A DNA stretch of 64,000 nt. Origin: Corbicula japonica (lineage: Eukaryota; Mollusca; Bivalvia; Venerida; Cyrenidae). Below the pieces are notes generated by a model, which was given only the letters and a program-made list of their open reading frames with translations, ran no database searches and was not told where the DNA came from. Location of the stretch: NCBI GenBank assembly GCA_038501625.1, contig JAZAYU010000265.1, positions 452,001-516,000 on the forward strand. Direction: 5' to 3'. Position 1 is the stretch's first letter. The number at the start of each line of letters is the position of its first letter. The position numbers were made by a program, and so were the translations under genes. Positions 42,267 to 57,200 of this stretch are shown piece by piece.

Positions 42267-45200
42267 CTGAAAAACAAGAAATATAGTAATTTATTCTAGT
42301 ACTGTTGGGCAATAAAAAATTAATTGCTTGATACTCATCAAAATTTTAGGGAAAATGGGGTGGGTGTGTGGGTTTTATTTTTTATTTATCATTCTTACAG
42401 TTTCTAACGACGCTTGTGTAGTGCAAAGATAAATAAGCGTCAAGCCGACTATGAATTGCCGATTTGCACTTAAATGTTTCATACTGCGTTTTCGTACTCT
42501 ACCGATTCGTACTTGTAATGTTGATATAGGCATTTTTTTCAAAATGAAAAACGTTTGGGCGGAGTGATTTTCGAGAGGCGTGCGGTGATGAGAATCTAGG
42601 AATTAATTTTCTATTGCTTTATTCAATAATAAAAAAAGAAACTTAAGAATACATTAAAGAATTGGCATTATTTGAAAAAACAAGAAATATCTTTAAAAAA
42701 GATAAACGGCGTTGATGGAAAAGATTTATATATACATGTATATAAGAAAGAAAGAAATACAGAGAGGCAAAGCAGACACAGTTTAGTTATTTTATTTTAT
42801 TTGTTATAGCTGTTGACGAACCCTCCCTGCCTTCTTAGTATGACTTAGAGATTAAGCGACCAAATGGTAAATATGTTTTTCCTCCAATACAACACCCACT
42901 AACAACCAATCTAATTAATCTATTTGATTTTTCCGCTGCATAATAATAAAATCCCACTAGATACCTCTCCAGCCTGCTAGATGCCTCTCTGGTGTAAATA
43001 GCTACTAATCGAAATAGTTTATTTCATTTTCCCTCTGCATAATAAGAGAATACGAGTATTATTTACAACATTTCATTGGTCGAAAACTAGGTCAAAAGTG
43101 AGCTTAGACAGCTAACGCCGAATAAGAATGTCTAAGCAAGAATGTTTAAGTATTTTTTATCTTCCTTGTTTGTGTGTGAGAGAGGGAAATAGAAAGAGAG
43201 GTCAGTCATACCTAGTGCTACTGGGGCGCTGGGATCGCTCACGCATTGTCCATCCATACACCACTGAAATTTAGAAGGATAATTATGTGTCCAAATTTGA
43301 AATCTTCATTTTATTAAACCAGACATTCTTGCTAACTTGATTTACGATATTCAGTATGGGGATTCATCAGTGTATGAAAACATTGTTGCATACATGTATG
43401 TAAGCTCGACTCTTCATAAACGAAAACAATCGATTTGATTATGATATAAGACTGTATGTACACTCGGTGAATAACACAGTTCCAGTTAAATATTCGGAAA
43501 AAAGTAATTGCACAGTTTTACATGTACGAATATTAATTGGTATCGCCATGAAATGAAAAATGAAAACCAAGAATGGAAATATTTACCTACCTTTTGGTTA
43601 CCACAAGGCGTCTTGTCGTAAGCCTTAATAGCATCACAGACGTTATCACCGGACAAGCAGAAAAGTTTATCACATAGATTTGAATATGTGTTAGCGTACT
43701 GGCCAGTTGTCTATGAAATACAAACAAACTATACTTGGAACATGGTGGTATATGAAATACAATCAAACTATACTTGGAACGCAATGTATGTGCATCGGAG
43801 ATCGGAATTTTCTAAGTGCAAGAGAGGATTTTATATGTGCAATAAACGAATATATATAAGCAAAAATGGAATATATATGTACACGAGCGGAATATGTATG
43901 TGCAATTACAAAATATTGGCAATGTATTTGCGAGAATGGCATATGTATGTGCAGCTGCAGTATTTATGTGAAAATGCATGGGCGGGATATGTCTAAATAT
44001 CCTGATATCGGAAATATAGCATAATTTATTTCAATAAAAAAGCTCTTAAACGGGAAAAATGACATAAATTATTATAATCATAAAGCTTAAAACCGGAAAA
44101 AATAACATAATATATAGAAAAACATAAAGCTAAAAACCTGAAAAATGACATGATTTATAATAATAAAAAGCTAAAAGCCGGAAACATAACATTTTTATTA
44201 TAATTAAAAAGCCTAAATCCTGAAAAAAACATAATGTATGTTCAACCACATACCCTGCACATATGAGAGTCTGGTCCAAACGCTTCCTTGCACTGTTGAT
44301 CTACCTGAATTGCTGTGGTCTTGGCTTGCTTGCACGACACACAGCACACAGCCTTAACGTTCGGCAAAATACAATCATTTGGGCTGGTGCTTACGATCTG
44401 TTGACAGGTCTTGTTGTTATACACTATTCCTGAACGTTCTCCCGCAAGACATTTTTCATCTAAACATAGAAACATTCTATTCAATCATGTGACATTACAG
44501 CGGGAACATGTTATCGCTTTAGTGCAAAAAAAAAACAACAACAACGGAATAACCTATTCGCTTGTAATTTCAGACTATTCCAAACGACATTCTCTCCATA
44601 ATTTCCCTTATTTAAAGGTTGAAAATGTTTATTTCAATAATTCTGGCCTATGGTGGTGTTTATTATCTATTCGCTGATTTTGTTATTATAATAAACGCAC
44701 GCAAGACATATTCTTTTGTCACAAAACTGTTTTTCCTATCGTTTGAGCTCATTTTAGTTACTATTTTCTCATCACTTTGTTGGTGACAGGCCGTATTACT
44801 ACAGAATTATGAAGAATTGAAATTCCTGCACTGAGTACACCTTTTAAATTGCAACATTCGGGCGGTCGCTTATACTCCACAAAAATTGAGGGTCACACGA
44901 AATATATGCTACTGGGCTAGAGAAAATCATTTTAACTACATGTATATAGACTTATTTCAATCACATATGGAACTTTGATAGGACAGATTTAAAGTTTTAT
45001 TCAAACATTCATTTTATGAACAGATGCACGCATGAATAGATGAAAAAAGAAACATTGAAAGCCAATTAACACGACAAATATCAAAATATTGCAGGGTCTG
45101 TTTGATTAATCCAGTTAAGAGCTGTAAAGAAAATGAATATTACCTTCAACGCCGCCTAAAACAATATTTGCAGAAATATTTTTATTGTGTATAGCGGTCT

Positions 45201-48200
45201 TTAAATTGGTATTTGAAAACAGCACTCAGTATGATTGAATGTACGGAAAGATTTTTTATATCCTCCACACGGCACAAACAACGCTGCTGTGATATTGAAA
45301 TAAATGAAAGAAGGACATAAGAAAGCCACCAAACTCTACCGAAATATCAAACTTGTTTTGATTCCGCCTGTGCATGGCAGTAATGTACTGATCAAGCCGC
45401 CTTACCCCGGGATTCGCGTAACTTAATACTTAGTAATTACAAGAACATAAACATAATCTATTAGTGGACCTTTAATTAGTTTTGTTAAATGTAGTTACCA
45501 GTTATTGCAGGAGATGTGCTGTCTTTAACGCATTGGCTGAACAAACACGACTGAAATCATTAAACATATCTACACTATCAAATATGGGACAGATTTAGTT
45601 TGTATTTTGACTTGGATCATATACTGTTGAATATTCAACAAACATTCCATACCTCGGAGTATTCAGAATATTGTGTTCTCAGCTGGCTTGTCGTTTCCCA
45701 TAATGCATTTGCCATATTTTGGACTGAATGCTATTGTCTTACCATATCTTAAAAATCATTTTTTTATTTACTGATTTGCCGCAAAATTTCTATCTAGTTT
45801 ATATCAAGCGGCTTTAAATGTATTATACATCTTATTGAAGTGGTCGCAAACATTGCAAATGGCGAAAACAGGCTAAAATTTCAAACATGAATTTGGGGGA
45901 AAATACTTATTGCCACCTAAATTTTAGTAAACATTTGCAATGTTTGCGACACCTGAACTATACCGCAAGAAATTAGAAACGCAACTTCTTTTCCTATTTC
46001 TAGTATTAATTAAAGAATATTTAAATACTAATTCGTAGCACACTCGGTGAACTATATTTCTATTGTAAACTTGTAAAAACAAATATCCTCTGTATTATGG
46101 TTTGACGGAAAAAGATTATTGTTGAACCAATGACATTTCAAGAAAACATAAGTTAGGATAAACACTTATGCTATTAATCACAACAGGTTGTTATAAACTG
46201 TTTTAATTCTACATCTAATAAATTCATCCAATTAGCGTCCACGTGACCGTCCAATATTTTCCCGTATTGGATCAAAAAAAGTCCGTATTTTTTTCATATT
46301 GGATGATTAAGTGCAAATGCACTTTACCATTGTTTTACAACGATAAAAGCCGTTGACCGTAAAAATGATCCGAATGAAAAACTTAATAAAATATTGGACC
46401 GTACAATATGGAATATATATGGAATAGTCTTTAAACGCTTGAAAAGTCATGCTTCATTTATTAGATGTAGAATAAAAAGATTATTAGACGTTTAACTGTA
46501 CAATACGGGATATATTTGGACTCGTACAGAGCTTGAAAAGTCATATTGGACTCGCCTAACAGCTCGTCCAATATGACTTTTCAAGCTGTGTACTCGTCCG
46601 AATATATTCCCGTATTGTACAGTAAAACGTCTAATAACCTATAAGTATGTCTTATGTTCTACACTTTGTTTACTCCCATACGTACATGACCACTTGCACA
46701 CGGGGTCCCATCAGCGGCGTCTTGATACGTACACTTATTAATACAAGGAATGTAGCACCAAAGTCTTAAGCACACGTCCGAGAAATTCCCGTGATAGGTT
46801 TCCTGTAAGGTAAAATATTGGTTAACTAATGCAGAAAACTTTAACTCGGATAACTGTTGAGCTCCTTTAACATATGATTTGTTTTATATTCTCGCAAGTT
46901 CCAACGCTTCGATCTCCAATCGACGCTAGGCCATGAATCAGGTTAGTAAAGGAGAGCAGTCTCTATTGCAACCAATCAGATGCTTGGGATTAGTTTACGA
47001 ACTCTGTTTTATGTTTTTGTGCCCCTAAAACGACTATTATTGTTATGCTTTGCTATGCATGATAAAAACACATCAGTTAAATAGAATATAAATTTATTAT
47101 AATAAATTATCAAAGTAACTTTTTCTATCAAACTTCTGATAAGGTTTTTAGTTTTTTATAACCGGGTTGAGGTTAAATAAGCGGATGACAACTGATTGCA
47201 ATCAGCCTATTATCTCCGTAATAGGAAAATAGAGCTCTTAAAAGCTTACACGACATAAATAAGACCCTTTTCCTTGTTTGATGACACACTGCTCGTCATA
47301 AGAATACAGTTTGCCAGCCCACTGCTGAGAGGCAATCCCTACTGCTGAATTGGCATGATTGTCGTCAATGTGCGAAAAGCAATTTCTGTTTTCCCTTTAA
47401 AGATATAAACAAATAATGAGTAACCATGGATAGGCAATTTATGTCAAGTCAAGTCAAGTCAAGTCAAAAACCTTTTATTCTCTCATGCCAGTTAAGACAA
47501 AATGAGGATATACATGACTGATATTTTCGAGGCTTACAAAGTAGTATATTAACATAAACAGAAACTTTAATGAGGTTATTTGATACATGTATACGGAGAG
47601 TCAAATACTATTACATGTAACATAGTTATAGACAAACACAATACAAGTATAAGCACAAAAATTTACATATGAATGTTAACATTAAACGAAATGTAACTAA
47701 GATGTCAGCGTTCTCATGTTTTACCAGACTGAGTATAAAGTAATGTACATTAAAAGCGATAATTAATAAATGATTTTTATAAATTTGCACAGGTTGCTAT
47801 ATTCCTTTTGGTTATTTGTGTTAAGAAGTTGATCCATTTTAAAAGTATTGGGTCTTCGATAGTAGTACGGCTTAAGATACAGTTTTCTACCTTGTTCAAA
47901 TAGTCGGCATTGGAATAGATAATGGAATTCGTCTCCTAGTTGACCTTCACATGTTGTACAAAAACGTTGATTTACTGGTACTCTTGACCAACTGCCAGTT
48001 TCTACTGGGAATCTATGATTTCGCGTTCGAAATTTCAAAATATGATAAACGTATTGTTTTGGTGTATTAGCTAGATATCTTTCAGTTTGAAAGTTATGCT
48101 TGAAGATTCTATATGTTTGACCTTTACTTGAATTTTCTACATTTGAAAACCATTCGTTTATAGACAAATCCTTTAGTTTTTGTTTGACCGTTAGTTTAAG

Positions 48201-51200
48201 CCACTTGGTATTTGGAAATACGTGTGTTTCCCATATGTTAATTAGACCAGTTTTCATTAATACATTTTTGATACAATAAACCCACGGAAATCGTTTCTTA
48301 AGTAAATTGTCGGGGAGGTTACGTATAATTACCCGAAGATGTTGATAAATAATACAAGATAATTTACAATTAGGTAGGTTGTTTGTTGTACAAATACTTG
48401 ACCAAAAGTTAACCATGCGTTCTTCAATATCCACCCATAAGGGGTGACAACCAGATTCGCCATATACCATATAATTCGGTGTAGAATTTTTCATTTTAAA
48501 AATGTGTTTTAGAAATCGAAGTTGTACTCTTTCTAGTAACTGGATGTTGCCAAATCCCCAAACTTCCACTCCAAATAAAAGAATTGGTTTTATAGTTTTA
48601 TTGAATAAGTCTATCTGAAGGTCGAGTGGGAGATCTAATCTATTTCCGTTTTTAATTAAGCTAAACATTGCTCTTGTTGCCTGAGAAGCGAAATGTTTCT
48701 TAGTTTTCAGAAAGGAACCGTTTTTTGAGAAAAAGACACCTAAGTATTTAAATTCTTCAACAATTTCAATAGGCTGGTTGTTTAAAGTGAACGATGCATT
48801 CGGTTGCCTTCTCTTAGAAAATATAACCACTTTTGTTTTAGACAGATTAATTGTTAATTTCCAAATGTCACAATAGTTTTGGTAATTATCTAAAGCATTT
48901 TGGAAGTCTATTTCGTTTTCTGCTAATATAACCGTGTCATCAGCATACAGTAATATATAAATCTTAAGAAAAACGTGAAGTTCGTTGAGTATGAGTTCGT
49001 CAGTTACGGTAATACCATTTACATTTACACTATCAGAAAAATATTGATGTAAATCATTCAAAAATATAGAAAAAAGAAGAGGCGAAAGATTTTCGCCTTG
49101 TCTCACTCCGATATTACTCGGGAAGAAATTTGAACAAGTGGAGTTAAGTCTTACACACGATTTAATATTTTGGTACATATTTTTAATCAATTTTAAACAT
49201 TTTCCATTTATATTAGTATTAAGAAGTTTTTCCCACAATCCCTCGCGCCACACGGTATCAAAAGCTTGTTTAAGGTCAACAAACCCACAGAAGAGTGTTT
49301 TCTTAGAATTATGCAAAATACTTATAATGCTATTCAATACAAATATATGATCTGCGGTAGACTGATTTTTTCTAAATCCGGCTTGGCATCTATTAAGTAA
49401 ATTATTATTTTCAATGTAACTGGTTATACGATTGTTTATTACAGATGTAAAAAGTTTTCCTAGGCAGCTTAGCAAGGTTATAGGGCGATAATTTTCTGGA
49501 TTGGTTGCGTCTCCTTTCTTCTTATAAATTGGATGTATAATACCTATAGTCCAAGTTTCAGGTACATGTACAATTCCGCTATCAAAAATAACGTTAAACA
49601 ATTTGACATAAACATGTTTCAGTAAATTGAAAGTTGATTTAATATGTTCATTTAATATTTTGTCGTACCCGCAGGCTTTGTTATTTTTAAGGTTCTTGAC
49701 GGCAAACTCTATTTCTGCCTCCGTGATAATACCGTTTATTTCATTGTTAATATTGTCTTCAGATATAATATCATTATCTAGATTATTTTGTGCAATGTTT
49801 ATATTTTCTTGGTAGTTTGTATTTTTAAAAAAGTTATGCAATTCATTAAGGTTTGCCGCAGATTCGGTTGGTTTTTTACCGTGTAATATTTTCCAATATT
49901 TTCTCGGATCGCTTTTTCGAAGTTTACGCAGTTTATTGATGCTGCTGTTTTTATATTCATTATGATATTTTTTCATAGTATTTTTATATATTTTACATGT
50001 ATTCTTAAGATTAGTTTTATTTACGTCGTTTCTAAAAATTTTGTATAAGTATTTCGCCCTATGAAAGTTTCTTCTAGCTTTTTTACATCTAAACCCAAAC
50101 CAACTAGGGGTTTTAACCTCGTTAGAGAAAGAACTGTGACCTTTATTTTGTTCAAAACTTTGTTTCGCTGATATCGAAAAAGTATCGGCAATGTCTTCAA
50201 CTATTTGGTTCAAAGACGTTTGGTAAATGTGCTCTCAGTAGAGTCGTTTATTTGTTTTTGTTATACGTATGGAAATATTGTTTTGCTTATTTTTTAGGTT
50301 TAATCGTTGTTTCAATGTTTTCGAACTTAATATTCGATATTTTCGAACAACTAAGTTGTCGGAATTGCTTGCCTAGGCGCGGTAGCCGTGATGGTGCGGG
50401 TTCGCTCGCCAGTAGAGGCAATATCAATTTAAATGATTTGTAATGTTGTTGTTTTTTATTTTATGAACAAGTATAACAATTGTGATAAGTCTAGCCATAT
50501 TTTATAGGTAATTGAAAGTGGTTTTTTTCTGACATCAACGTTGGTTGTGTGAAGAGGCTGAATTTTCCAATATGGCTATTCCTAACAAGCCTATTTCACT
50601 TTTGGAAATGTTAACAAGCTAAGAAAAAACTTGGTAAAATGGTGTTTTCCCGCTTTTGAAAGTTTAATTTTAGTAAATAATTCTAAAGAACCCACTCAAA
50701 GATTGCTACAAAATATTTAAAACATTCGCTTCTAAGTTATTAAAAAAAATCGCACCAAATAATGAAATTTGATCAGGAAATGGTATAACCCATTTTTACG
50801 TCTTGTCATGTTAAAACATAATGCGAAAAGTAAACTTTGAAAGGCACAGAACAAAAAATCAAACTATTGCAAGCTCGCTTTGATTGAGCTTTTTCATGGG
50901 TATCTATAACGCATTATAATTACTTACCGCGCAATACATTATTCATTATCAACACAAGTAAATACTATAGTATATTTTACACAATCTAAACGATGACGTG
51001 TATATGACGGTGAACATAGAACCTTAAAAGCGGTAGGTACTTTCAGATTTCAATATCAGCGTCGTTTGATCCCGGATAAATGAACGGGTTTGTCCTAAAC
51101 GAAGAACATATTTGTTCGTAAAGGTTGCGTTTTGAGATTATTGTCATTTCGTTATCAGCGGCGTGTGATCCCAGATGAAGAAGGGGCTTATTATAATCGG

Positions 51201-54200
51201 AAACATATTTGTACTTACAGGTTGAGTTTTGCGAGAAATGTTTTGATGTAATTAATAGAACACGTTGAGAAAGTCCATTTATTAAGATTGTCGACATACG
51301 AGCCGGCATCCATAAGGTACCCGTCTCCAGCTCGGCACGTGTTGTTCTGTCCGTCGTGCTCGCAACTTAGACTGAAAAGTAATATAAATTAGTACAGAAA
51401 GAGACGAATGAGTCCTTTGAACTAAATTGCCCACGTGTGTTCATAAGTATGCGAAATGTGACATACTGCACTAAAATGTGACAAATCGCACCAAAATGTG
51501 ACAAATCGCATCAATATGTGATAAACCGCATCAAAATATGACAAACCGCACCAAAGTGTGACAAGCGACATCGATTCGTGTTGTAGTGAATATAAAATAC
51601 ACGATGTTTTTTTATCAAGGGAAAGGAACAAACGTGTTTGAATGTCTATAATTTAGTGTAAATAAATTCTATTTGCTAGTCTTTTACAGAAATCTATACA
51701 TAAACATGAACAATATACAAACAAAACCAAAAAGGCTTGGTCCTTGGGTACAATCATCATTATCACGTGGACTACCCTGCCGAAAATATTTCGAAAAATA
51801 TAGAGGCTGTAATTTACCTGTGGCCAATCTCGTGCGCCATAGTTTGGGCTGTATATGATTCCTCACTGTCTTTGATTATAGATAGACTACTTCTTGTACA
51901 TTCGGCTCCAAGAACTGCATTACCTGTAATTTAATAAATACGTGCTTCCATGTTTAACGACGAAAATTTATTTAAAGAGAGGACATTGCTTAGATCAGGG
52001 TGTCTATACCACGTGACTTTTTGGAAGTCGTGCACATACAAAATCACTCGCTTCAGGTAAGTTTTTGCTTATTTCTCAGTAATAACTGGTCCAATTTCGA
52101 TAAGATAAAGAGCACCGTACTCCTGTTAAAAAGAGTTTTTATCTACGTTTAACCTCCATTATCAATCGACTGTCGTTTTTTTCAAACATTAAAATACAAA
52201 TTTTGTTTGAAAGTGTAAATTTGTCTTTGAATGTTTAACTGGACCAATGTTGATAAGATAAAGTGCACCGTTCGCCTGTTAAAAAGAATTTCCATCGACG
52301 TTTAACCTCCATTATCAATCGATTGCGAATTACGAAAGGATCGCCAACAAAAGAGTACACTGCTATGATTTTTACAATCATTACGTCAATTAGTGAACAA
52401 GAACTTTCAGTAAAATGTGTAGGTTCCGATATAACTTGGATTAGATTGTATGACTTGATTAAATTTTAAAGCTTGTGTCTATTTTGACCATGTAAATCAA
52501 TATTCAGATCACCGGTAATGATGTGATTGTCATTACGCGTATTGTAAGCTCTGTCAAAACTTTCTTCAATAAAACTCCAATACTCATTATTGGCGTTAGG
52601 GGGTCTGTAGAATCCTCCGAGCAGTAATATTCGTTTTTTATAGTGAGTTTCGACCCACAGGGCCTCGAGATCGTGAACCATAAGGTCTGCTCTAAGTTTT
52701 CCGTGTAAATTATTGCGCAAATATATAGCGATACCGCCCCGATCCGGCCTACCCTATCAAGACGAAAGGGTGGACTGAAATTTGACAATTGTATTTCATC
52801 ATTGGAAAAGTTATCTGTTAACCAAGTTTCAGTTAGCACTAAAATATCATAATATTGTGACTCTGCTTCGATAATATCTATTATAGATCGCAAACTTTGA
52901 ACGTTTAAATGCTTAATGCTTAATCCACTATTTAAGATATCTATTGTATCACTTGATGAGGAATTATGTGATGATGAGTACGGTCCGGGATTCGGACGAA
53001 TGTCGTTAGATAGCATAAGCAGGTTACAAGACAAAGTAATACTCGTCACCGAAAATAGCACTGTACAGAGAGCGCGGAAGAATGTTATATTACGGATGTA
53101 GTTCAGAGACACAGTTTTGAGGCGGGTATATTGTAAACAGTGTACACAAACAAGATTGTCATAAATCAATTGAACCCTGACAGAGTATGCTAAAGGCTGA
53201 TTTGTAAGAGTTACTAATATAAGGTATTTGAGTACAAATGTACGAGTACAAAAATTCGAGTATGGCAGGCAAGCGGCCCGGCTGCGAGCACCTTGCAGCG
53301 CGCTACGTGTTTTTATGTAATTGAATTAAGCGGTAATGTATAACGCGTCGCAACCGCTCGCAGACACGCCGCGCGACAACAGCAACCCGGACCAGGAGAG
53401 CAAGAAACGGACGGACGGACATGGTAGACGTGCAAAGAGCTAACACATACGAGTAACATGTGAAAACAGAAAATGAAAAAAGTAATTAATTTGATCGAAA
53501 TCGGTCCAGAAATAATTATATATAATAAGCAAAATAACCTACCTGAAGCGAGTGATTATGAGTGAGCACGACATCTAAAAAGTCACTTGATATAGCCACC
53601 ATTTCGTTTCTGCTTATCCTACCCGATGTTCCTCATTGCCTTTAAACTCTATATAGCTTCTTGTTCAATATAAGTTCCAGATCAGACACAAGTCTCAATT
53701 TGTTGACACGTAATTGGAGGCATCGGTCGAACTATCTTGGCTTGCTATTGTTTCCGTGGTGTTTTATAATGACTTTTCTTTTTCTAGATCCCAACCCAAT
53801 CCCATCTTAGTTGTCTTTATTTTTTTTGTCTATCCTACCTATTTAAACCACAAATCTTCACTTTTCAATCTAATTCATTGTTTGCACGACGGCGGTAGGG
53901 ATGATAGAGCTTATGAAGTTTTAGAGGGAAATTCTGTAAAAGAACATAGAAGCTCGACCCGTTTGATTTATCACCTGCAATTGTAATTCATGTAATGCCA
54001 AAACTTGACTGTCAATGTAAAATATGAACCCGAATGAATGGCCTGGTACTTGTAGTCTAAGAAAGGAATTAACATACCTGCTTGTGTTATAGTTCCGTTC
54101 TTGCCGTTAGGCATCAACGTATACCTAGAATATAAAGATTTTTTATGACAGTGCAAATTATTTTTTGACATAACATCACTCTTTACAGTGCTTAAAAGTA

Positions 54201-57200
54201 CATAGAAAACGAAAATTACTGCTGAATCATTAACAGTACAATTTGATCTACCATGAACGATGGTATGCATATGGCGTTGAACATGGAACCTTCAATGCGG
54301 TATTTTCATAAGAAACCATTTCATGATCAGCGGTGTTTGGCCACTGAATAAAATAGAATTTTGACAGGGAACCAAAAATCATGCTTATCAAAGAGAACGC
54401 CAAAGGCAAAACAATAAAACCAGGAAGTATATCCTAATGGTATTTCAACAGTATCCAAATCGGCGTTGGCTGGGATTTTGCAACCATCCATCTTAAATAT
54501 GGCCAAAATATTTAAATAAAAGTAATTGTAGATGAACTTAATGAACGTAACTGATAACAACACAAAATAAATGTACGGGGAGACATTTTACAGACGCCAC
54601 ATAGAATAAACAACGTTTCTGTGACATTGAAATAGATGAAAAGGGAACTTTGAAAACCGCACAACACGACAAATATGATTCAAAAATTGCAGGCTCGGCT
54701 CGATCGAACCTGTTAATTGGCTGTAATAGAAATGCATATTATTGTGTCTTACGTTTCTTAAATATTGAGTGGGACAAGTTAAAGATATTATTGTGTCATT
54801 TTTTCTTTTAAGTACTTATACCAGTAGTGTGAACAACATAGCGAGATCATGCGGTATGCTATGGCGACTAACATAGTAAACAACATGGCGTGATCATGTG
54901 GTATGCTATTGCGACTTACATTGTACATGTAAACAACATGGAATGATCATGCGGTATGCTTTTGCGACTTACATTGTAAACAACATGGCGTGGTCATGCG
55001 GTATGCTATTGCGGACAGCGTCCGACTTGTTCGCGAACAGGTTATGAACAACGTATGGATCAACCATGTAAGTTGAGTTCACCCTGAATTTGATGGTTTC
55101 TGTCCAAGGGGAGTCGGCTACTGTCTAATATAAAAGTAAACGTTAGGCAACAGCAAATGGGTGTTTCAATTATATTTAATAACGGTCAGCTGATGCAAAG
55201 TATTTATATCAACATGTATAATAAGTGGTTAAGGATCTGAACTCTTTTCCAAAAGAAGGTGTCCACTTTTGTTCCTGTGATTTTTCTTTAGTTGCCGCTT
55301 AAATGCCTAAATATTTTATATTACAATTGACAGCTGGTCATATATAGTTCAACTATAGAATACTAATGATCGTATCTAAATGTTAAGACCAACTATTTAG
55401 CCATCAAGAAACAGTTAATGAAAAATCACCAAAGCAATGGGAACTCTTTTGGAATAGAGTATAGTATGGCGGCATAGATTTGCAAATTTTTGAAATGCTT
55501 TGCTCTAAATATATTACGTATTTAAAAAGAAACATTCATAAATATTATTCTTGTAGTACATGTTTATATGAATAAAAATTAATTAAATAAAATTAATTGT
55601 AATTAAATATTACGTCAAAACAAGTATTACGAACGGTATCGACAACAAAACATACCGTCATAATTTGTAAATCTACCATCTTGATTGAGATGAATATTCC
55701 ATCTGCTTCCAATTGCTTGTAGACTAAATTTGCCTGAAAAAAGTTCATCAAAAGTGAATAAAATGATTTCATATTCTCATATTAAATTCTCTCTGGTTGA
55801 ATCAAAAAATGAAAATGGAGATTATAGATATATTTATAGATCTCAATAATTTGCTTAAAATAGAGATTTACTTCAGATATTACAAATAAAAAATTGAGAT
55901 CTGGGCGTTAGAACATAAAACTAAGATTTGAGACTAGTCTCAAATCCTCAAGCATCTGATTAAGACTGGCATGAAGCTTGCCTTATGATTTTGTGCCCAC
56001 GTTCAAATGTTTTTAAACTGAGAAAAAAAATCAGTCTTACAATCTCTAGCTCCCCATTGGTCAGTTTTGATATAATTTTTGATAATTTTTGACTTATCAG
56101 AAAGCTGAGAGGTGAGAAGGTTAGCTATTCTTAGTTTTTTTACAGTTGGACTTGTGCCTAAAGTTATAAAACTGAGCATATTCCGTTTTCTGTAAATAAA
56201 AGACCTCAATCATAACACCGTCGATATTCAAAGTTTAAATACATCATAATTACCGAATGCATCATGGCGCCTATCCATTTTGTTAGATTTTGTTTGGCGA
56301 AGCTTACTCGACTGGAGTGCGAGATATGTGTGTCTAGCATCGTATACCATCTGTAAATGTAAAGCATACCATTTCTATAAAACTTATCATTAGCTAGTGA
56401 ACTCGACAAGTGTAGTGTGTCGAGAAGATCTGTAAAATGTAAAGCATACTTATATTCAAAAACAGTTGAGTTAATTAACTAGAATGGCCAATGGAATATG
56501 CGTGTTTAATTAAGGAATGAATCGATATTTGAAGATTTTCATTTAGGTATGGAAAGGAAACAGTTTCAAATGGGTTGTTAAAAGTGTGTGACCCCAAAAA
56601 GATGCATTCTTACTTTAAACAATCCAAACCTTTTTCATACCCATATAAAACCATCATATAACTCTTCAAAGCAACTTGTAAAAGCCTGTTCATATAAAAG
56701 ACAAATATGAGGTTGGTTAACACATAAACGGTTGAAACTGTAACGTGTTTTGCAACTGACCGTTCCAGTGCGGTAAGTCATCGGGTTCCTTTTTGCAATT
56801 CGTGAATTTTTGTGTGGTGTCCTTTTGTAAATTTACCAAAACTATATCGATTATTTGCATATCCATTCCACAAATCTCTATCTATTATTTGCATAATTAT
56901 CCATTTCACAATACTCAATCGATTATTTGCATATCTATTGGGCAAGTGTGAGGTTGGTGCACCCTAGAACCTGGTTTAAACCCCCAGTGGCAATTTGTTT
57001 TGCCGCTGACCGTTCCGAGGCGGTATCCCAAAAGGTTCTCTTCTTCGTTAATTGTTTGTGGCGTCCTATTTGAATTGACATACTTATATAAAACATGCAC
57101 TCTCTCTTCCTCTCTTCTTTTTCGCTGCGTGGGGAGGCTGTGTTCTTTGAGTGTGGCGATTCCTGATATGCATATATTGCTTTTCTATTCTACAATTCTC

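Noticed and set aside
52466..53169. 5' half of the LINE at 47441-50237
   Set aside because: It is over 2 kb away, separated by protease exons, frameshifted, and ends at a different point. It is a separate insertion.
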